64,000 nucleotides of DNA, taken from positions 591,716 to 655,715 of the forward strand of contig NZ_LT629969.1 of assembly GCF_900104665.1 (NCBI RefSeq), read 5' to 3'. The notes beneath the pieces were generated by a model that was given only the letters and a program-made list of their open reading frames with translations, searched no databases and was not told the origin of the DNA. Positions 16,586-25,934 of this stretch are shown piece after piece. This stretch comes from Traorella massiliensis. GTDB taxonomy: Bacteria > Bacillota_I > Bacilli_A > Erysipelotrichales > Erysipelotrichaceae. The stretch's first letter is position 1, and every line of letters begins with the position of its first letter. The translations under genes were made by a program, and so were the position numbers.

Positions 16586-16614
16586 TTGCGAATATGTGTA
16601 GAATGATTTATAAT
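16586..16614 (+). promoter_or_regulatory. pheST promoter, -35 box inside the IS target duplication
   Basis: TTGCGA (16586-16591), 17-nt spacer, TATAAT (16609-16614). The -35 hexamer is part of the 14-bp target duplication, so the promoter was rebuilt on the right side of the element. Confidence 0.8.
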
Positions 16615-16620
16615 GAAACC

Positions 16621-16834
16621 ATTAAAGCGATGATAAGGAGTAGTAGATCGTCTAACATCAAATAGGGAAAGAGGGTCAGCGACTGGAAGCCTTCTGTTGA
16701 TGATTCGATTGAATTCACCTTGGAGTGGGACCAATCCTCCCCCGTCAGCCACGGTTATCGGTATAAAGTGTGTCGCAAGATGAAACAGGATGGTACCGCG
16801 CTGAAGGCGTTCCTGCAGGTTGCGATTTTTTTTT
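16621..16834 (+). promoter_or_regulatory. T-box riboswitch (Phe) of pheST
   Basis: The T-box motif AGGATGGTACCGCG lies at 16787-16800. A long terminator hairpin (CGCAA...CAGGA with TCCTG...TTGCG) ends at 16825 and is followed by a T-run at 16826-16834. Stem I contains the AGTA-type bulge region (AAGGAGTAGTA near 16636). TTC at 16714-16716 is a candidate Phe specifier codon. Uncharged tRNA-Phe is expected to stabilise the antiterminator and allow transcription of pheS-pheT. Confidence 0.9.
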
Positions 16835-16852
16835 ATTTTAGAGAGGTAGAAA

Positions 16853-17884
16853 ATGGAAAAGCTAGAGCAGTTAAAAGAAGAAGCGATGCAGGCAATTGAA
16901 AATGCCCAAAGTTTATCTGAGCTCCAACAACAAAGAGTTCATTATTTAGGAAAAAAGGGTCCGATTCAGGATGTTATGAAAATGATGAAGGATCTTTCCG
17001 CTGAAGAAAGACCAGCTTTTGGTGCTCAGGTCAATGAAATTAAAAAGGCTGTCAGTGATGCGATTGAAGCAAAACGTGGTGAACTTGAAGTTAAAGAAAT
17101 GAATCTGCGCCTTGAAAAAGAGAAAATTGATATTACATTAGAAGGTTACAAGCCAGTGATCGGTAATATCCATCCATTGACATTAGTTCAACAGGAGCTT
17201 GAAGATTTGTTTATCGGACAAGGCTATACGGTAGCAGAAGGTCCTGAGGTAGAACTTGATTTTTATAATTTTGAAAGAGCGAATATTCCTCAGGGACATC
17301 CGGCTAGAGATATGCAGGATACTTTCTATATCGATCATGAGCGTCTTTTACGTACGCATACGACAGCGATTCAGACACGTCAATTAGAGCTTCATGCACC
17401 TCATCCTATCAAGGTGATCTGTCCGGGTAAGGTGTATCGTCGTGATGATGATGATGCAACGCATTCTCATCAGTTTACACAGATGGAAGGACTAGTCGTT
17501 GCTGAAGGTATTCAGTTATCAGATTTAAAGGGAACGCTTGAATTTATGGCAAAGAAAATGTTTGGAGAGAGCCGTGTGATTCGTTTCCGTCCAAGTTATT
17601 TCCAGTTTACAGAACCAAGTGTAGAAGTAGATGTCAGCTGTCATGTTTGTAATGGCAAAGGCTGTCCGGTATGTAAAGGAACAGGCTGGATTGAAATCTT
17701 AGGGGCTGGTATGGTTCATCCAAATGTTTTGGAAATGGCTGGCTATGATTCGACAAAGATGAGTGGTTTTGCGTTTGGCGTTGGAGTAGAACGTGTAGCA
17801 ATGTTGAAGTATGGTATTGATGACATTCGTCATTTCTATACAAATGATGTACGTTTCTTAAAGATGTTCAAACGTTTCGATTAG
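16853..17884 (+). CDS. pheS: Phenylalanine-tRNA ligase alpha subunit
   Basis: 343 residues, usual length. N-terminal coiled coil (residues ~1-85), then the class II catalytic core with motif 2 ([20 protein letters not shown]) and motif 3 ([20 protein letters not shown]). A zinc-ribbon-like [14 protein letters not shown] insertion is present, as in many Bacillota PheS. Charges tRNA-Phe in the cytoplasm as an alpha2beta2 enzyme with PheT. Controlled by the T-box 20 nt upstream. Confidence 0.97.
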   Translation: MEKLEQLKEEAMQAIENAQSLSELQQQRVHYLGKKGPIQDVMKMMKDLSAEERPAFGAQVNEIKKAVSDAIEAKRGELEVKEMNLRLEKEKIDITLEGYKPVIGNIHPLTLVQQELEDLFIGQGYTVAEGPEVELDFYNFERANIPQGHPARDMQDTFYIDHERLLRTHTTAIQTRQLELHAPHPIKVICPGKVYRRDDDDATHSHQFTQMEGLVVAEGIQLSDLKGTLEFMAKKMFGESRVIRFRPSYFQFTEPSVEVDVSCHVCNGKGCPVCKGTGWIEILGAGMVHPNVLEMAGYDSTKMSGFAFGVGVERVAMLKYGIDDIRHFYTNDVRFLKMFKRFD

Positions 17885-17893
17885 GAGGATTTT

Positions 17894-20281
17894 ATGATTA
17901 CAAGTAAAAAATGGCTCAGCCAGTATATGAATTTAAGTGATATAACAGCTCAGCAATTGGCAGATAAAATGACTGAAGCTGGTTTAGAGGTTGAGGGAAT
18001 TGAGCCTTTGGCACAAGGAACCCATCTGGAAATCGGTTATGTGAGAGAATGTGTAGATCATCCTGATAGTGATCATCTTCATGTTTGTCAGGTAGAACTT
18101 GCCGATGGCTGTGAACAAATCGTCTGTGGAGCACCGAATGTTCGTGCCGGACTAAAGGTCATCGTAGCTAAAGTAGGAGCTCAATTGCCTGAAGTTGAAA
18201 TTAAGAAAAGTGTGATTCGTGGGGTTGAAAGCAATGGTATGATCTGTTCGCTTTTAGAACTAGGTGTTGATCCAAAGCAGTTAAGTGATGATCAGAAAAA
18301 TGGTATTGAAGAATTAGGAGAAGATGCAGTTGTAGGTGGTAATCCATTAGCATATTTAGGATTAGATGATGTACTGCTGGATGTCGGTTTGACACCTAAC
18401 CGCAGTGATTGTCTGGCAAGTTTTGCACTTGCCAAAGAAGTAGGTGCCATCCTTCATAAAAAAGTAACTTTACCTGATTTTGAAAATGCCAGTGATATTG
18501 GTGAAAAGACGCAGTTAAAGGTATCTTCAACGACGGATAAATGTCCTTTATTCTTAGGAAAAGTCATCAAAGAAGTGACCATCAAACCATCACCAAAATG
18601 GATCCAAGAGATCCTTCATGCAGCAGGTGTAAAATCAATCAACAACGTGGTGGATATTTCCAATTTAGTTATGCTGGAAACAGGTCAGCCAACACACTTC
18701 TACGATATTAACAAGATGCATCAGGATATCGTAGTTAGCACAGGCTTTGATACTGTTTATACTGCTTTAGATGGTGTTGACTATAAGATCGAACCTGAAG
18801 ATATCATGATCACAACACATGGTGAACCTGTGGGTATTGCCGGTTTAATGGGTGGTGATGATTCTAAGATCGATGAAACGACCAAGGGAATCATTATTGA
18901 GGTGGCTACTTTCGATTATGTACAGTGCCGTAATACAGCTCGTCGTTTAAATATTACGAGTGATGCTTCGATTCGTAATTCAAAAGAAATTGAACCAGGG
19001 GCTCCTAAAAAGGCCATGGATCGCTGCGTACAGCTTTTAATTGAATACGCTGACGCTAAAGGCATCGAAGAAACAGCTGTTTATGGAGATCCACACGTTG
19101 AAGACACAGCCTTAGAAGTTTCTGTAGAACGTATCAATAAGCGTTTAGGAACACAGTTTAGTGCTGAAGAAATGTGTGATGTACTTCAGTGGCTAGATTT
19201 CTCGCCTGTATGTGAAGGTGACCGCATTTCTATTTCAGTGCCAAGTTATCGAAGCGATATTAAGATTGAAGCAGATGTTTCCGAAGAAATCATTCGTCTG
19301 ATTGGTTATGATCGTTTACAGTCTACCTTGCCACTTATGGAAATGACGCAAGGAGAACTGGATAATCGTCAGAAGATGAATCGCCGTATCCGTACATTAT
19401 TGACTCAATTAGGTCTTTATGAGTGTGAATCATATACTCTGGTAAGTCAAAAACATATCGATGATGCGATCATGGGAGTTGAACCAGTCGTAGAATTGGC
19501 TTCACCAATGAGTGAGGATCGTAAATATGTGCGTAATACGCTTTTACCAAGCATGTTAGATGTGATGGCTTATAATCAAAATCGCAGTGTGAAAGATCTT
19601 GCATTGTTTGAATTAAGTCATATCTATAGTGAAAATAAAAATGAAGAACATCTAGGAATCGTAATGTCAGGTGCGATGCAGAAAAGCCGTTGGCAGAAGA
19701 TCGAGCTTAAAGCAGATTTCTATGCTTTAAAAGGTTTGGCAGAAACGTTATTAAGTGATTTTGGTTTTGAAGGAAGTCGTGTAAAGATCAAAGAAAATGA
19801 TTTAGATACGACACATTTCCATCCTTATGCCAGTGCTCTTATCTATATAGGAAAAGAATTGTTTGGAATCTTAGGTGTCATTCATCCAATGATGGCTAAA
19901 AAATATGATGTATCAAGCGACTGTGTCATGATGGAAGCAAATTTAGAGGTATTATTGAATAATAAAGCTTCTAAGATCAAATTCGAAGGTATTTCTAAAT
20001 ATCCATCAGTTACACGAGATCTTGCATTAGTGGTGAAAAAAGAAATCAAGGCAGGAGATATCGTTGAAACGATCAAACGCTGTGATAGAGCCATCGTTAA
20101 AAATGTAGAAGTCTTTGACGTATATACAGGTGAACATGTGGCTAGTGACTGTAAGTCAATTGCCTTAAGTATTTTGTTCCAGTCTAAGGAAAAAACTTTG
20201 ACTGATCAGGAAATCAATAATGTTCATCAGAAGATATTAGATGCTTTGAAAAAAGAATATGACGCAGAATTAAGAGGTTGA
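17894..20281 (+). CDS. pheT: Phenylalanine-tRNA ligase beta subunit
   Basis: 795 residues. Domains in order: tRNA-binding OB fold (residues ~40-150), B3/4 editing domain (~210-380), B5 domain (~400-475), catalytic-like core, and C-terminal FDX-ACB anticodon-binding domain (ISKYPSVTRDLALVV, then GEHVASDCKSIALSI). Starts 9 nt after pheS with GGAGG, and is followed at once by a terminator. Confidence 0.97.
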   Translation: MITSKKWLSQYMNLSDITAQQLADKMTEAGLEVEGIEPLAQGTHLEIGYVRECVDHPDSDHLHVCQVELADGCEQIVCGAPNVRAGLKVIVAKVGAQLPEVEIKKSVIRGVESNGMICSLLELGVDPKQLSDDQKNGIEELGEDAVVGGNPLAYLGLDDVLLDVGLTPNRSDCLASFALAKEVGAILHKKVTLPDFENASDIGEKTQLKVSSTTDKCPLFLGKVIKEVTIKPSPKWIQEILHAAGVKSINNVVDISNLVMLETGQPTHFYDINKMHQDIVVSTGFDTVYTALDGVDYKIEPEDIMITTHGEPVGIAGLMGGDDSKIDETTKGIIIEVATFDYVQCRNTARRLNITSDASIRNSKEIEPGAPKKAMDRCVQLLIEYADAKGIEETAVYGDPHVEDTALEVSVERINKRLGTQFSAEEMCDVLQWLDFSPVCEGDRISISVPSYRSDIKIEADVSEEIIRLIGYDRLQSTLPLMEMTQGELDNRQKMNRRIRTLLTQLGLYECESYTLVSQKHIDDAIMGVEPVVELASPMSEDRKYVRNTLLPSMLDVMAYNQNRSVKDLALFELSHIYSENKNEEHLGIVMSGAMQKSRWQKIELKADFYALKGLAETLLSDFGFEGSRVKIKENDLDTTHFHPYASALIYIGKELFGILGVIHPMMAKKYDVSSDCVMMEANLEVLLNNKASKIKFEGISKYPSVTRDLALVVKKEIKAGDIVETIKRCDRAIVKNVEVFDVYTGEHVASDCKSIALSILFQSKEKTLTDQEINNVHQKILDALKKEYDAELRG

Positions 20282-20300
20282 TGTCCAACCTCTTTTCTTT
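20272..20300 (+). terminator. Terminator of pheST
   Basis: A 9-bp stem (20272-20280 with 20286-20294), a 5-nt loop and a T-rich tail. It overlaps the pheT stop and the -35 box of the next promoter. Confidence 0.85.
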
Positions 20301-20306
20301 TATAAT
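20278..20306 (+). promoter_or_regulatory. Promoter giving a leaderless mRNA
   Basis: TTGATG (20278-20283), 17-nt spacer, TATAAT (20301-20306). The expected start of transcription falls on or next to the ATG at 20313, and there is no ribosome binding site. Confidence 0.65.
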
Positions 20307-20312
20307 AAAACT

Positions 20313-21686
20313 ATGAAATTACAAATTATACACACCAATGACATTCATTCTCATTTTGAAAAGCTTCCGCTGATCAAGACATGTATTCAAAAAAATAAGA
20401 AAGAGCATGTACTTGTTTTAGATGGTGGTGACTTTCATGATATGAAATCACTCACACTACTGGGATCCGATGCGAAAGCAGGAATCGTATTTCTTAAAGC
20501 ATGTGGTTATGATGCCATGACTTTAGGAAATAATGATCTATGGAGCGGTGAAGGAAATTTTGAAAATATCATTCAAAATGAAGATGTAAATGTTCTATCC
20601 TGTAATATTGATTACTATCCTTCAAGAGAAATACCTTTGAAAAGGAGCATCATAAAAAAATTTGAAGATGTAAAGGTCTGTATCATTGGTGTTAGCGTGG
20701 GCAGTGATTCTTATAATTCTTTTTCTCATCTTTATGGTTTGCATGTCAAAGATCCGCTTGTCTGCATTCAACAGGAAATAGAAACGAATGAGGCAGATAT
20801 TTATATCCTGTTATCACATATGGGAATCCAGCAGGATAGAGAAATTGCTCAAAAATTGCCCATCGATCTTATCATAGGCGGACATTCGCATACTTTGATG
20901 CGAAATCATGAATATGTCAACGGTACTTATATTCATCAGGCAGGAGAGTATGGGGAACATGTAGGTGAATGTTTGATCGATATTGAAAATAAAAAGATGA
21001 GATCGGTTACCTCACAAATGTATGATACAAAGGATTACCTTGCTGATGAGCGTATGGAGCAGTTAGTTGTTTTAGAGGAAAGAAAAGCCATCAATGTTTT
21101 AAAACAGCCATTTGTGGAACTCCCTTTTGAAATGAGTCATGATTGGGTTTGTGAGGATGATCTGACAAATTTTATTGCAGATGCTTCTTTAAAAGTTATG
21201 AGTGATGACTTTGCAATCGCCAATAGCGGCTTATGCCTTCATGGCTTGCAAAGGAAAGTTTCAAAGGCAGATGTATTTGATGCTGCTCCTTCACCTTTAA
21301 ATGTGTCAAGAGCTTATTTAAAAGGTGAACAAGTTTTAGAAGCGTTAAGGTTATCAATGGATCCAAATTACTGTCTGCATGAAGAAAGAGCTCCTGGTTT
21401 TCGTGGTAAAATAATCGGGCATTTAAGTGTAAGCAAAAATGTTGAAGTAATCGTAAAAGAAAATACGATAGAAGTTTTTATCGATGGAAAGGAACTGGAA
21501 AAACAGAAAAAGTATCTTGTGTGTGCCAATGATTTTCTTTTTAGAGGAAGCGGGTATCCCTCTTTATTTAGTGAAGATCATTTGGAATTTGATAAATTGA
21601 TGATCAAAGATGTCATTATTCAGTATTTGTTAGATGAAAAGCTTGTTTTAGATTCTAAAATCAGGCGTATTAAATTTAATATATAA
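20313..21686 (+). CDS. Cytoplasmic 5'-nucleotidase / UshA-like metallophosphoesterase (YunD-type)
   Basis: 457 residues. Metallophosphatase motifs: HTNDIHSHF at residues 7-15, VLDGGDFHD at ~35-43, TLGNNDLWSGEGNFE at ~71-85 (the GNxD/E block), SHMGIQQD and GGHSHT near 190. A 5'-nucleotidase C-terminal domain follows (DFAIANSGLC, AFRGSGYPSLF-like end). No signal peptide, so it is probably cytosolic, like Bacillus YunD. Likely a nucleotide or nucleotide-sugar phosphohydrolase. Substrate not determinable here. Confidence 0.85.
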   Translation: MKLQIIHTNDIHSHFEKLPLIKTCIQKNKKEHVLVLDGGDFHDMKSLTLLGSDAKAGIVFLKACGYDAMTLGNNDLWSGEGNFENIIQNEDVNVLSCNIDYYPSREIPLKRSIIKKFEDVKVCIIGVSVGSDSYNSFSHLYGLHVKDPLVCIQQEIETNEADIYILLSHMGIQQDREIAQKLPIDLIIGGHSHTLMRNHEYVNGTYIHQAGEYGEHVGECLIDIENKKMRSVTSQMYDTKDYLADERMEQLVVLEERKAINVLKQPFVELPFEMSHDWVCEDDLTNFIADASLKVMSDDFAIANSGLCLHGLQRKVSKADVFDAAPSPLNVSRAYLKGEQVLEALRLSMDPNYCLHEERAPGFRGKIIGHLSVSKNVEVIVKENTIEVFIDGKELEKQKKYLVCANDFLFRGSGYPSLFSEDHLEFDKLMIKDVIIQYLLDEKLVLDSKIRRIKFNI

Positions 21687-21699
21687 AAGAGGTGAACAT

Positions 21700-21984
21700 A
21701 TGAAGATAAGATGCAGGGAATGTAAGACAATTTATGATGATAGTGAGAAATATTGCCCCTATTGTTTTACTCGCACGAAACCGAAGGAAAGTTATACGGT
21801 AAGAAGAGGGCCTATCGAGGAAAAGACTGTAAGCAAGATACGGTCAAACCGTCCTTTGAATAGAGTTCAAAGGGAAAGAAAGGAATTTATAAAGGAAAAA
21901 CAAAAAGAGAAAAAGAGTACTATTTTCAATATGATCGTTTATATCATTATTATAATGATGCTTGTTATGACTTTCATGAATTGA
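21700..21984 (+). CDS. Zinc-ribbon membrane-anchored small protein
   Basis: 94 residues. An N-terminal zinc ribbon with two CxxC pairs (CRECKTIYDDSEKYCPYC), a long basic coiled stretch (residues ~35-70), and a C-terminal transmembrane helix (MIVYIIIIMMLVMTFM). No named family recognised. AAGAGGTGAAC precedes the ATG. It is probably a tail-anchored protein with a cytoplasmic zinc ribbon. It starts 13 nt after the nucleotidase gene, so co-transcription is likely. Confidence 0.7.
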   Translation: MKIRCRECKTIYDDSEKYCPYCFTRTKPKESYTVRRGPIEEKTVSKIRSNRPLNRVQRERKEFIKEKQKEKKSTIFNMIVYIIIIMMLVMTFMN

Positions 21985-21985
21985 T

Positions 21986-22018
21986 GAATTCCATACGTTA
22001 GAATGGTATTCCTTTTTA
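21986..22018 (+). terminator. Terminator after the zinc-ribbon gene
   Basis: Stem GAATTCCAT (21986-21994) with ATGGTATTC (22003-22011), one internal mismatch, followed by CTTTTT. Confidence 0.7.
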
Positions 22019-22038
22019 AACTCTGATATAATAAATCC

Positions 22039-23250
22039 ATGAAAATAAAAAGAGATTATCCACAAGTAGTGATTAGTAAAAAAGCAGCAAAAAGACAGGA
22101 AAAGAAACATCCATGGGTCTATGATAATGAAATATTATCTTATGAGCCTTATGAAAACGGAGCGATCGTTGATGTTGTCAGTGAATCAGGAAAATATTAT
22201 GGCAGTGGTTTTATCAATGATAACTCAGTGATTCGTGTTCGTATTCTTTCACGTAATGCGAATGATGTATTTGATGAAGCTTTTTATGAGCGTCGTTTAC
22301 GACATGCACTCGAGTATCGTAAGACGGTCATGAAAGATGATTTTTCATGCTGTCGTTTGATCTTTGGTGAAGCTGATATGTTTAGCGGATTGACAATCGA
22401 TCGTTTTAATGACATTTTAGTTGCTCAGGTTAATTCATTAGGTATGGAGAAAATCAAGGATCTTCTTTTTCATAAACTTATTGAATTGATGAATGAGGAA
22501 AAAGATGAAATCAAAGGTATCTATGAGCGGAATGATTCTAATCTAAGAGAAAAGGAAGGGCTTGTCCAATATAAGGGTTACTATCCTTTAAGAAACATGG
22601 AAATTCCTTCTTATACACATACGATTATATGTGAAAATGGTATCGAATATGAAGTAGATGTGGAAAATGGTCAGAAAACGGGATTCTTTCTGGATCAGAA
22701 ATATAACCGTTTGGCAGTAGCAAGACTAGCGGAAAATATGCAGGTACTGGATTGTTTTACTCATACGGGTTCATTCGGTTTAAATGCCGCTAAAGGAAAG
22801 GCCAAACGAGTCGTGAGTGTGGATATTTCGAGTACAGCAATCGAGATGGCCAAGAAAAATGCTGCCAGGAATCAGTTGAATGTTGAATATGTAGTTGCTG
22901 ATGTCTTTGACTATCTGGAAAATATCAAAAAGAACGAATTTGATTTAATTATCTTAGATCCGCCAGCTTTTACAAAGTCTAAAAAGACGGTTAACCATGC
23001 TTATGAGGGTTATAAAAAAATCAATCTGACAGCGATGCGTAAGTTACCGCGAGGGGGTTATTTAGCAACCTGCAGCTGTTCTCATTTTATGGAAAACTAT
23101 TTATTTGTGAGAATGTTGAAAGAGGCAGCACAAGAGGCCAATGTTGAATTGCGTTTGATTGAAGAGCGTCGACAATGCTGTGATCATCCGATTCTCTGGA
23201 ATGTTCCGGAAAGTGAATATCTTAAGTTTTATATTTTTCAAATTTGCTAG
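22039..23250 (+). CDS. Class I SAM-dependent rRNA methyltransferase (RlmI-like, PUA domain)
   Basis: 403 residues. N-terminal PUA domain (KKAAKRQEKKHPWVYDNE, GSGFINDNSVIRVRI), a central RlmI-type domain with GEADMFSGLTIDRF, then a Rossmann methyltransferase (VLDCFTHTGSFGLNAA, VVSVDISSTAIEMA, LIILDPPAFTKSKK). Family members methylate 23S rRNA at C1962 (m5C). TATAAT at 22027-22032 is 6 nt before the ATG and no ribosome binding site is present, so the mRNA may be leaderless. Confidence 0.9.
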   Translation: MKIKRDYPQVVISKKAAKRQEKKHPWVYDNEILSYEPYENGAIVDVVSESGKYYGSGFINDNSVIRVRILSRNANDVFDEAFYERRLRHALEYRKTVMKDDFSCCRLIFGEADMFSGLTIDRFNDILVAQVNSLGMEKIKDLLFHKLIELMNEEKDEIKGIYERNDSNLREKEGLVQYKGYYPLRNMEIPSYTHTIICENGIEYEVDVENGQKTGFFLDQKYNRLAVARLAENMQVLDCFTHTGSFGLNAAKGKAKRVVSVDISSTAIEMAKKNAARNQLNVEYVVADVFDYLENIKKNEFDLIILDPPAFTKSKKTVNHAYEGYKKINLTAMRKLPRGGYLATCSCSHFMENYLFVRMLKEAAQEANVELRLIEERRQCCDHPILWNVPESEYLKFYIFQIC

Positions 23251-23257
23251 CTGAATT

Positions 23258-23290
23258 ATAGCGTCCATTCGTGATTGGACGCTATTTTTG
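23258..23290 (+). terminator. Terminator of the rRNA methyltransferase gene
   Basis: A 10-bp perfect stem (23258-23267 with 23276-23285), 8-nt loop, then TTTTT. The IS copy 2 target duplication begins 3 nt further on. Confidence 0.88.
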
Positions 23291-23306
23291 CGATAAAAAA
23301 GACCTA

Positions 23307-25003
23307 CGTGAAGTGAAAAGTTAAATTCTACTTTAAAAAGCGACAAAAAAATGTGGAAATTAGTCGTTCATCATTTCTAAAATGAAATAGTTATCAGGAC
23401 AGACGGATAGTTATTTGCTTTTTGTTATTGTAGGAATTACTGTTTCAGGTATATAATATTATTGACGATAACATAAAAAGGCCGCAATAAAGGATAGGAG
23501 AATTTAGAAATTTTTTTGGCTGGAAAGACTAAATTCTACTATGTTTTGTTTGAAAGACCGTGAAGCAGCTGGTTTTTAATTCATTATTTTTTCAATAAGT
23601 AGGGCTTTAGAATAATGTTATCTTTTTCGATTCTGGTAATTCCAAAATCGTTGAATTTCTTCATGAGTTCAGGATGAAGAAATTCCATCAGCTCAATGGG
23701 TGACTTTCCGTTGAGCTTTTCTTTTGACATCGAGTTAATATGCGACAGTGCAGTATTCAAGGCTTTCTGAGATGTTAGCCCCAGAGCTCTTAAATCTGTT
23801 TCTTTTGGAAAAATGTAGCGCAGTTCAATATGATTGTTTTCCAGGGTTGCCTTTTGTGTGGACTGCATCGGATCACAGTAATAGACACGGGTTCTTCTTG
23901 CTCCGTTTTCTTTTTTTTCAATTCCTTCTGCATCGGCCATTTCGCTTCCGCGGTCTGTCAGAAGAATTTCAACTTCTTCATGGAAAAGTTCGCTGCCTAA
24001 AAGATTTTCTAAAGCATTCACGCCTGAAACCATCGCTTCCTCTGTTTTCTCTTCGTGAAGGATGCCGAACAGGAAGCCGTATTTCACAAATTTGAATGTC
24101 TGAATAAATGGACCATTTGATATATCGTTGTATACCGTATCCATCTGTACGATTCTGGCGTCCTCATTCTCGGAGAGATAGTTACAGTAATCCTTATAGG
24201 TTCTCCCTTTCAGGAATCTTCTGTCTTCACGCTTTTTTAAAGCGGCTTTCTTAGACTTGAATTTTTTTCTGGATACCTGGCGTCTTAGGTCCATAACACT
24301 GATTCCGACAATACTGAATACGCCTGTTTCGATATAAGTATAGAGGGTTCTTTCAGTAATTCCTAATTCCGGATGAGCCTGAATGATTTGATAAGGGGAC
24401 TGGCCCTGATCAAGAAGCGGTTTGACAATTCCGCCCATCTTTTTTGCCTCCTCTGTTGTCAGGTTCACGCCCACTCTTGAATCGACAAGCGTATTCCTGT
24501 ACTCTCTGTGAGCTGTTTCGGGCTGATAGACATATTTATTGAATCTGCAGGAATGAAATTTTGAACAGCCATTGCAGGCCCCGGGACTTCTGTCTCTTCG
24601 TGAGCATTTAAACCGGATATAATCAGGGCATTCCAATTTACAGCTGTGATTATGAGAGCATTTGGATCGGTTCACACATTCCAGAGGAAGATTGCATTTA
24701 TAAGTCAGGACCCGATGAAGCCTGATTTCCTTTCCTATGGTAGACTTGTCTTTACCGATGACTTGTGCAATGGCCGTATGGGTGGCACCATTACGAATAC
24801 TTGATTCAATAATTTTTCTTTCATTTTCGGTCATATGTTTATTTTTATTTGTGGCAGCCATAAGGGCCTCCTTTCTTTGTGATTCTGGCTGCTTCCGGTC
24901 ATTTTCAATATGACATATTGAAAGAGTAAATTCAACATGAATTTTGTGAAAGATTAAATTCATCTCTTCCTATATTAAAGTAGAATTTAACTTTTCACTT
25001 TAC
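23307..25003 (-). mobile_element. IS30-family-like insertion sequence, copy 2 (1697 bp, inverted)
   Basis: Same ends and length as 14882-16578 but on the other strand. It is flanked by the 14-bp direct repeat ATAAAAAAGACCTA (23293-23306 and 25005-25018); one extra T sits at the right border. The element lies between a terminator and the yebC promoter, so it seems not to damage either neighbour. Confidence 0.92.
23584..24861 (-). CDS. IS30-family transposase (identical copy)
   Basis: 425 residues, identical to the transposase at 15024-16301, with the same AAAGGAGG site before the ATG (24861). The DDE residues are intact. The two elements stand about 6.7 kb apart in opposite orientation. Confidence 0.93.
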   Translation of the reverse strand: MAATNKNKHMTENERKIIESSIRNGATHTAIAQVIGKDKSTIGKEIRLHRVLTYKCNLPLECVNRSKCSHNHSCKLECPDYIRFKCSRRDRSPGACNGCSKFHSCRFNKYVYQPETAHREYRNTLVDSRVGVNLTTEEAKKMGGIVKPLLDQGQSPYQIIQAHPELGITERTLYTYIETGVFSIVGISVMDLRRQVSRKKFKSKKAALKKREDRRFLKGRTYKDYCNYLSENEDARIVQMDTVYNDISNGPFIQTFKFVKYGFLFGILHEEKTEEAMVSGVNALENLLGSELFHEEVEILLTDRGSEMADAEGIEKKENGARRTRVYYCDPMQSTQKATLENNHIELRYIFPKETDLRALGLTSQKALNTALSHINSMSKEKLNGKSPIELMEFLHPELMKKFNDFGITRIEKDNIILKPYLLKK

Positions 25004-25019
25004 TATAAAAAAGACCTAT

Positions 25020-25048
25020 TTGAATTTCTTCTTTAAAATTCATATGAA
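25020..25048 (+). promoter_or_regulatory. Probable promoter of the YebC-family gene
   Basis: TTGAAT (25020-25025), 17-nt spacer, TATGAA (25043-25048), just outside the right end of the IS. An uninterrupted promoter, so the insertion probably leaves the gene active. Confidence 0.5.
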
Positions 25049-25092
25049 GTATGATAGAATGGTTGGGTAAAAATTTGAAGAAGGTGGAATAT

Positions 25093-25821
25093 ATGGGAAG
25101 ACATTTTGAAGTAAGAGCGGCAGCGATGGCGAAGACAAGTGCTGCAAATGCTAAGCTGTACTCTAGACATTCTAAAGAAATCTATGTGGCAGCTAAATCA
25201 GGTGAACCTGATCCAGATATGAATCAGACGCTGAAAAAAGCAATCGAAAGAGCAAAGGCCAACAATATACCGGCCGATGTTATTAAAAGAGCTATTGATA
25301 AGGCAAAAGGCGGATCAACTGAAAACTATTCATCAGCTACTTATGAAGGTTTTGGTGCTGGTGCATCAACAGTGATCATTGAATGTTTAACGGATAATCA
25401 GAATCGTACGATTGCTGATTTACGTACAGCTTTCAATAAATCACATGCGAAATTGGGTGTCAGTGGCAGCGTATCTTTTAACTATCAGCATTTAGGAAAT
25501 ATCATCATTGCTTATACAGATGAAGAAACGATGCTGGATACATTGATCATGGCTGATGTCGATGTAAAAGAAATTGAAGTACAGGGAGAAAATATGCAGA
25601 TCCTTGTGGAACCTAGCGATTTGTATAAGGCAAAGGAAGCCATTGATGAATTGATTCCGGGAGTGACTTATGACACATTAGAACTGGCTATGCTTCCAAA
25701 TGAATATTGTCGACTTGAAGGTGAAGACATGGTTTTATTTAAACGTTTGTTAACCCTATTGGATGATGTCGATGATGTACAGAATGTATGGCATAATGTT
25801 GAAAATGTAAATGAAGAATAA
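25093..25821 (+). CDS. yebC: YebC/YeeN-family transcriptional or translational regulator
   Basis: 242 residues from ATG 25093, chosen because AGAAGGTGG stands before it and the family begins near MGRHFE. YebC blocks are seen: AAKSGEPDPDMNQTLKKAIE, NNIPADVIKRAIDKAKGG, YEGFGAGASTVIIECLTDN, LGVSGSVSFNYQH. The N terminus matches the YeeN-like subgroup rather than the MAGHSKW type. Members act as DNA-binding regulators or, as shown for YebC2-type proteins, help ribosomes at proline stretches. Which role applies is open. Confidence 0.9.
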   Translation: MGRHFEVRAAAMAKTSAANAKLYSRHSKEIYVAAKSGEPDPDMNQTLKKAIERAKANNIPADVIKRAIDKAKGGSTENYSSATYEGFGAGASTVIIECLTDNQNRTIADLRTAFNKSHAKLGVSGSVSFNYQHLGNIIIAYTDEETMLDTLIMADVDVKEIEVQGENMQILVEPSDLYKAKEAIDELIPGVTYDTLELAMLPNEYCRLEGEDMVLFKRLLTLLDDVDDVQNVWHNVENVNEE

Positions 25822-25845
25822 TGCATCGAAAGGTGCATTTTTTCT
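25820..25845 (+). terminator. Terminator of yebC
   Basis: Stem AATGCA (25820-25825) with TGCATT (25834-25839), followed by a T-run. Confidence 0.7.
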
Positions 25846-25887
25846 TTATTAAATTTATCGGATGAATATCAAGTTTTAGTGATTTTG

Positions 25888-25916
25888 TTGTATATCAAAA
25901 AACTGACTGTTATAGT
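25888..25916 (+). promoter_or_regulatory. Promoter of the phosphorylase gene
   Basis: TTGTAT (25888-25893), 17-nt spacer, TATAGT (25911-25916), about 19 nt before the start codon. Confidence 0.65.
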
Positions 25917-25934
25917 TGTCAGGGAGGAAATAAC

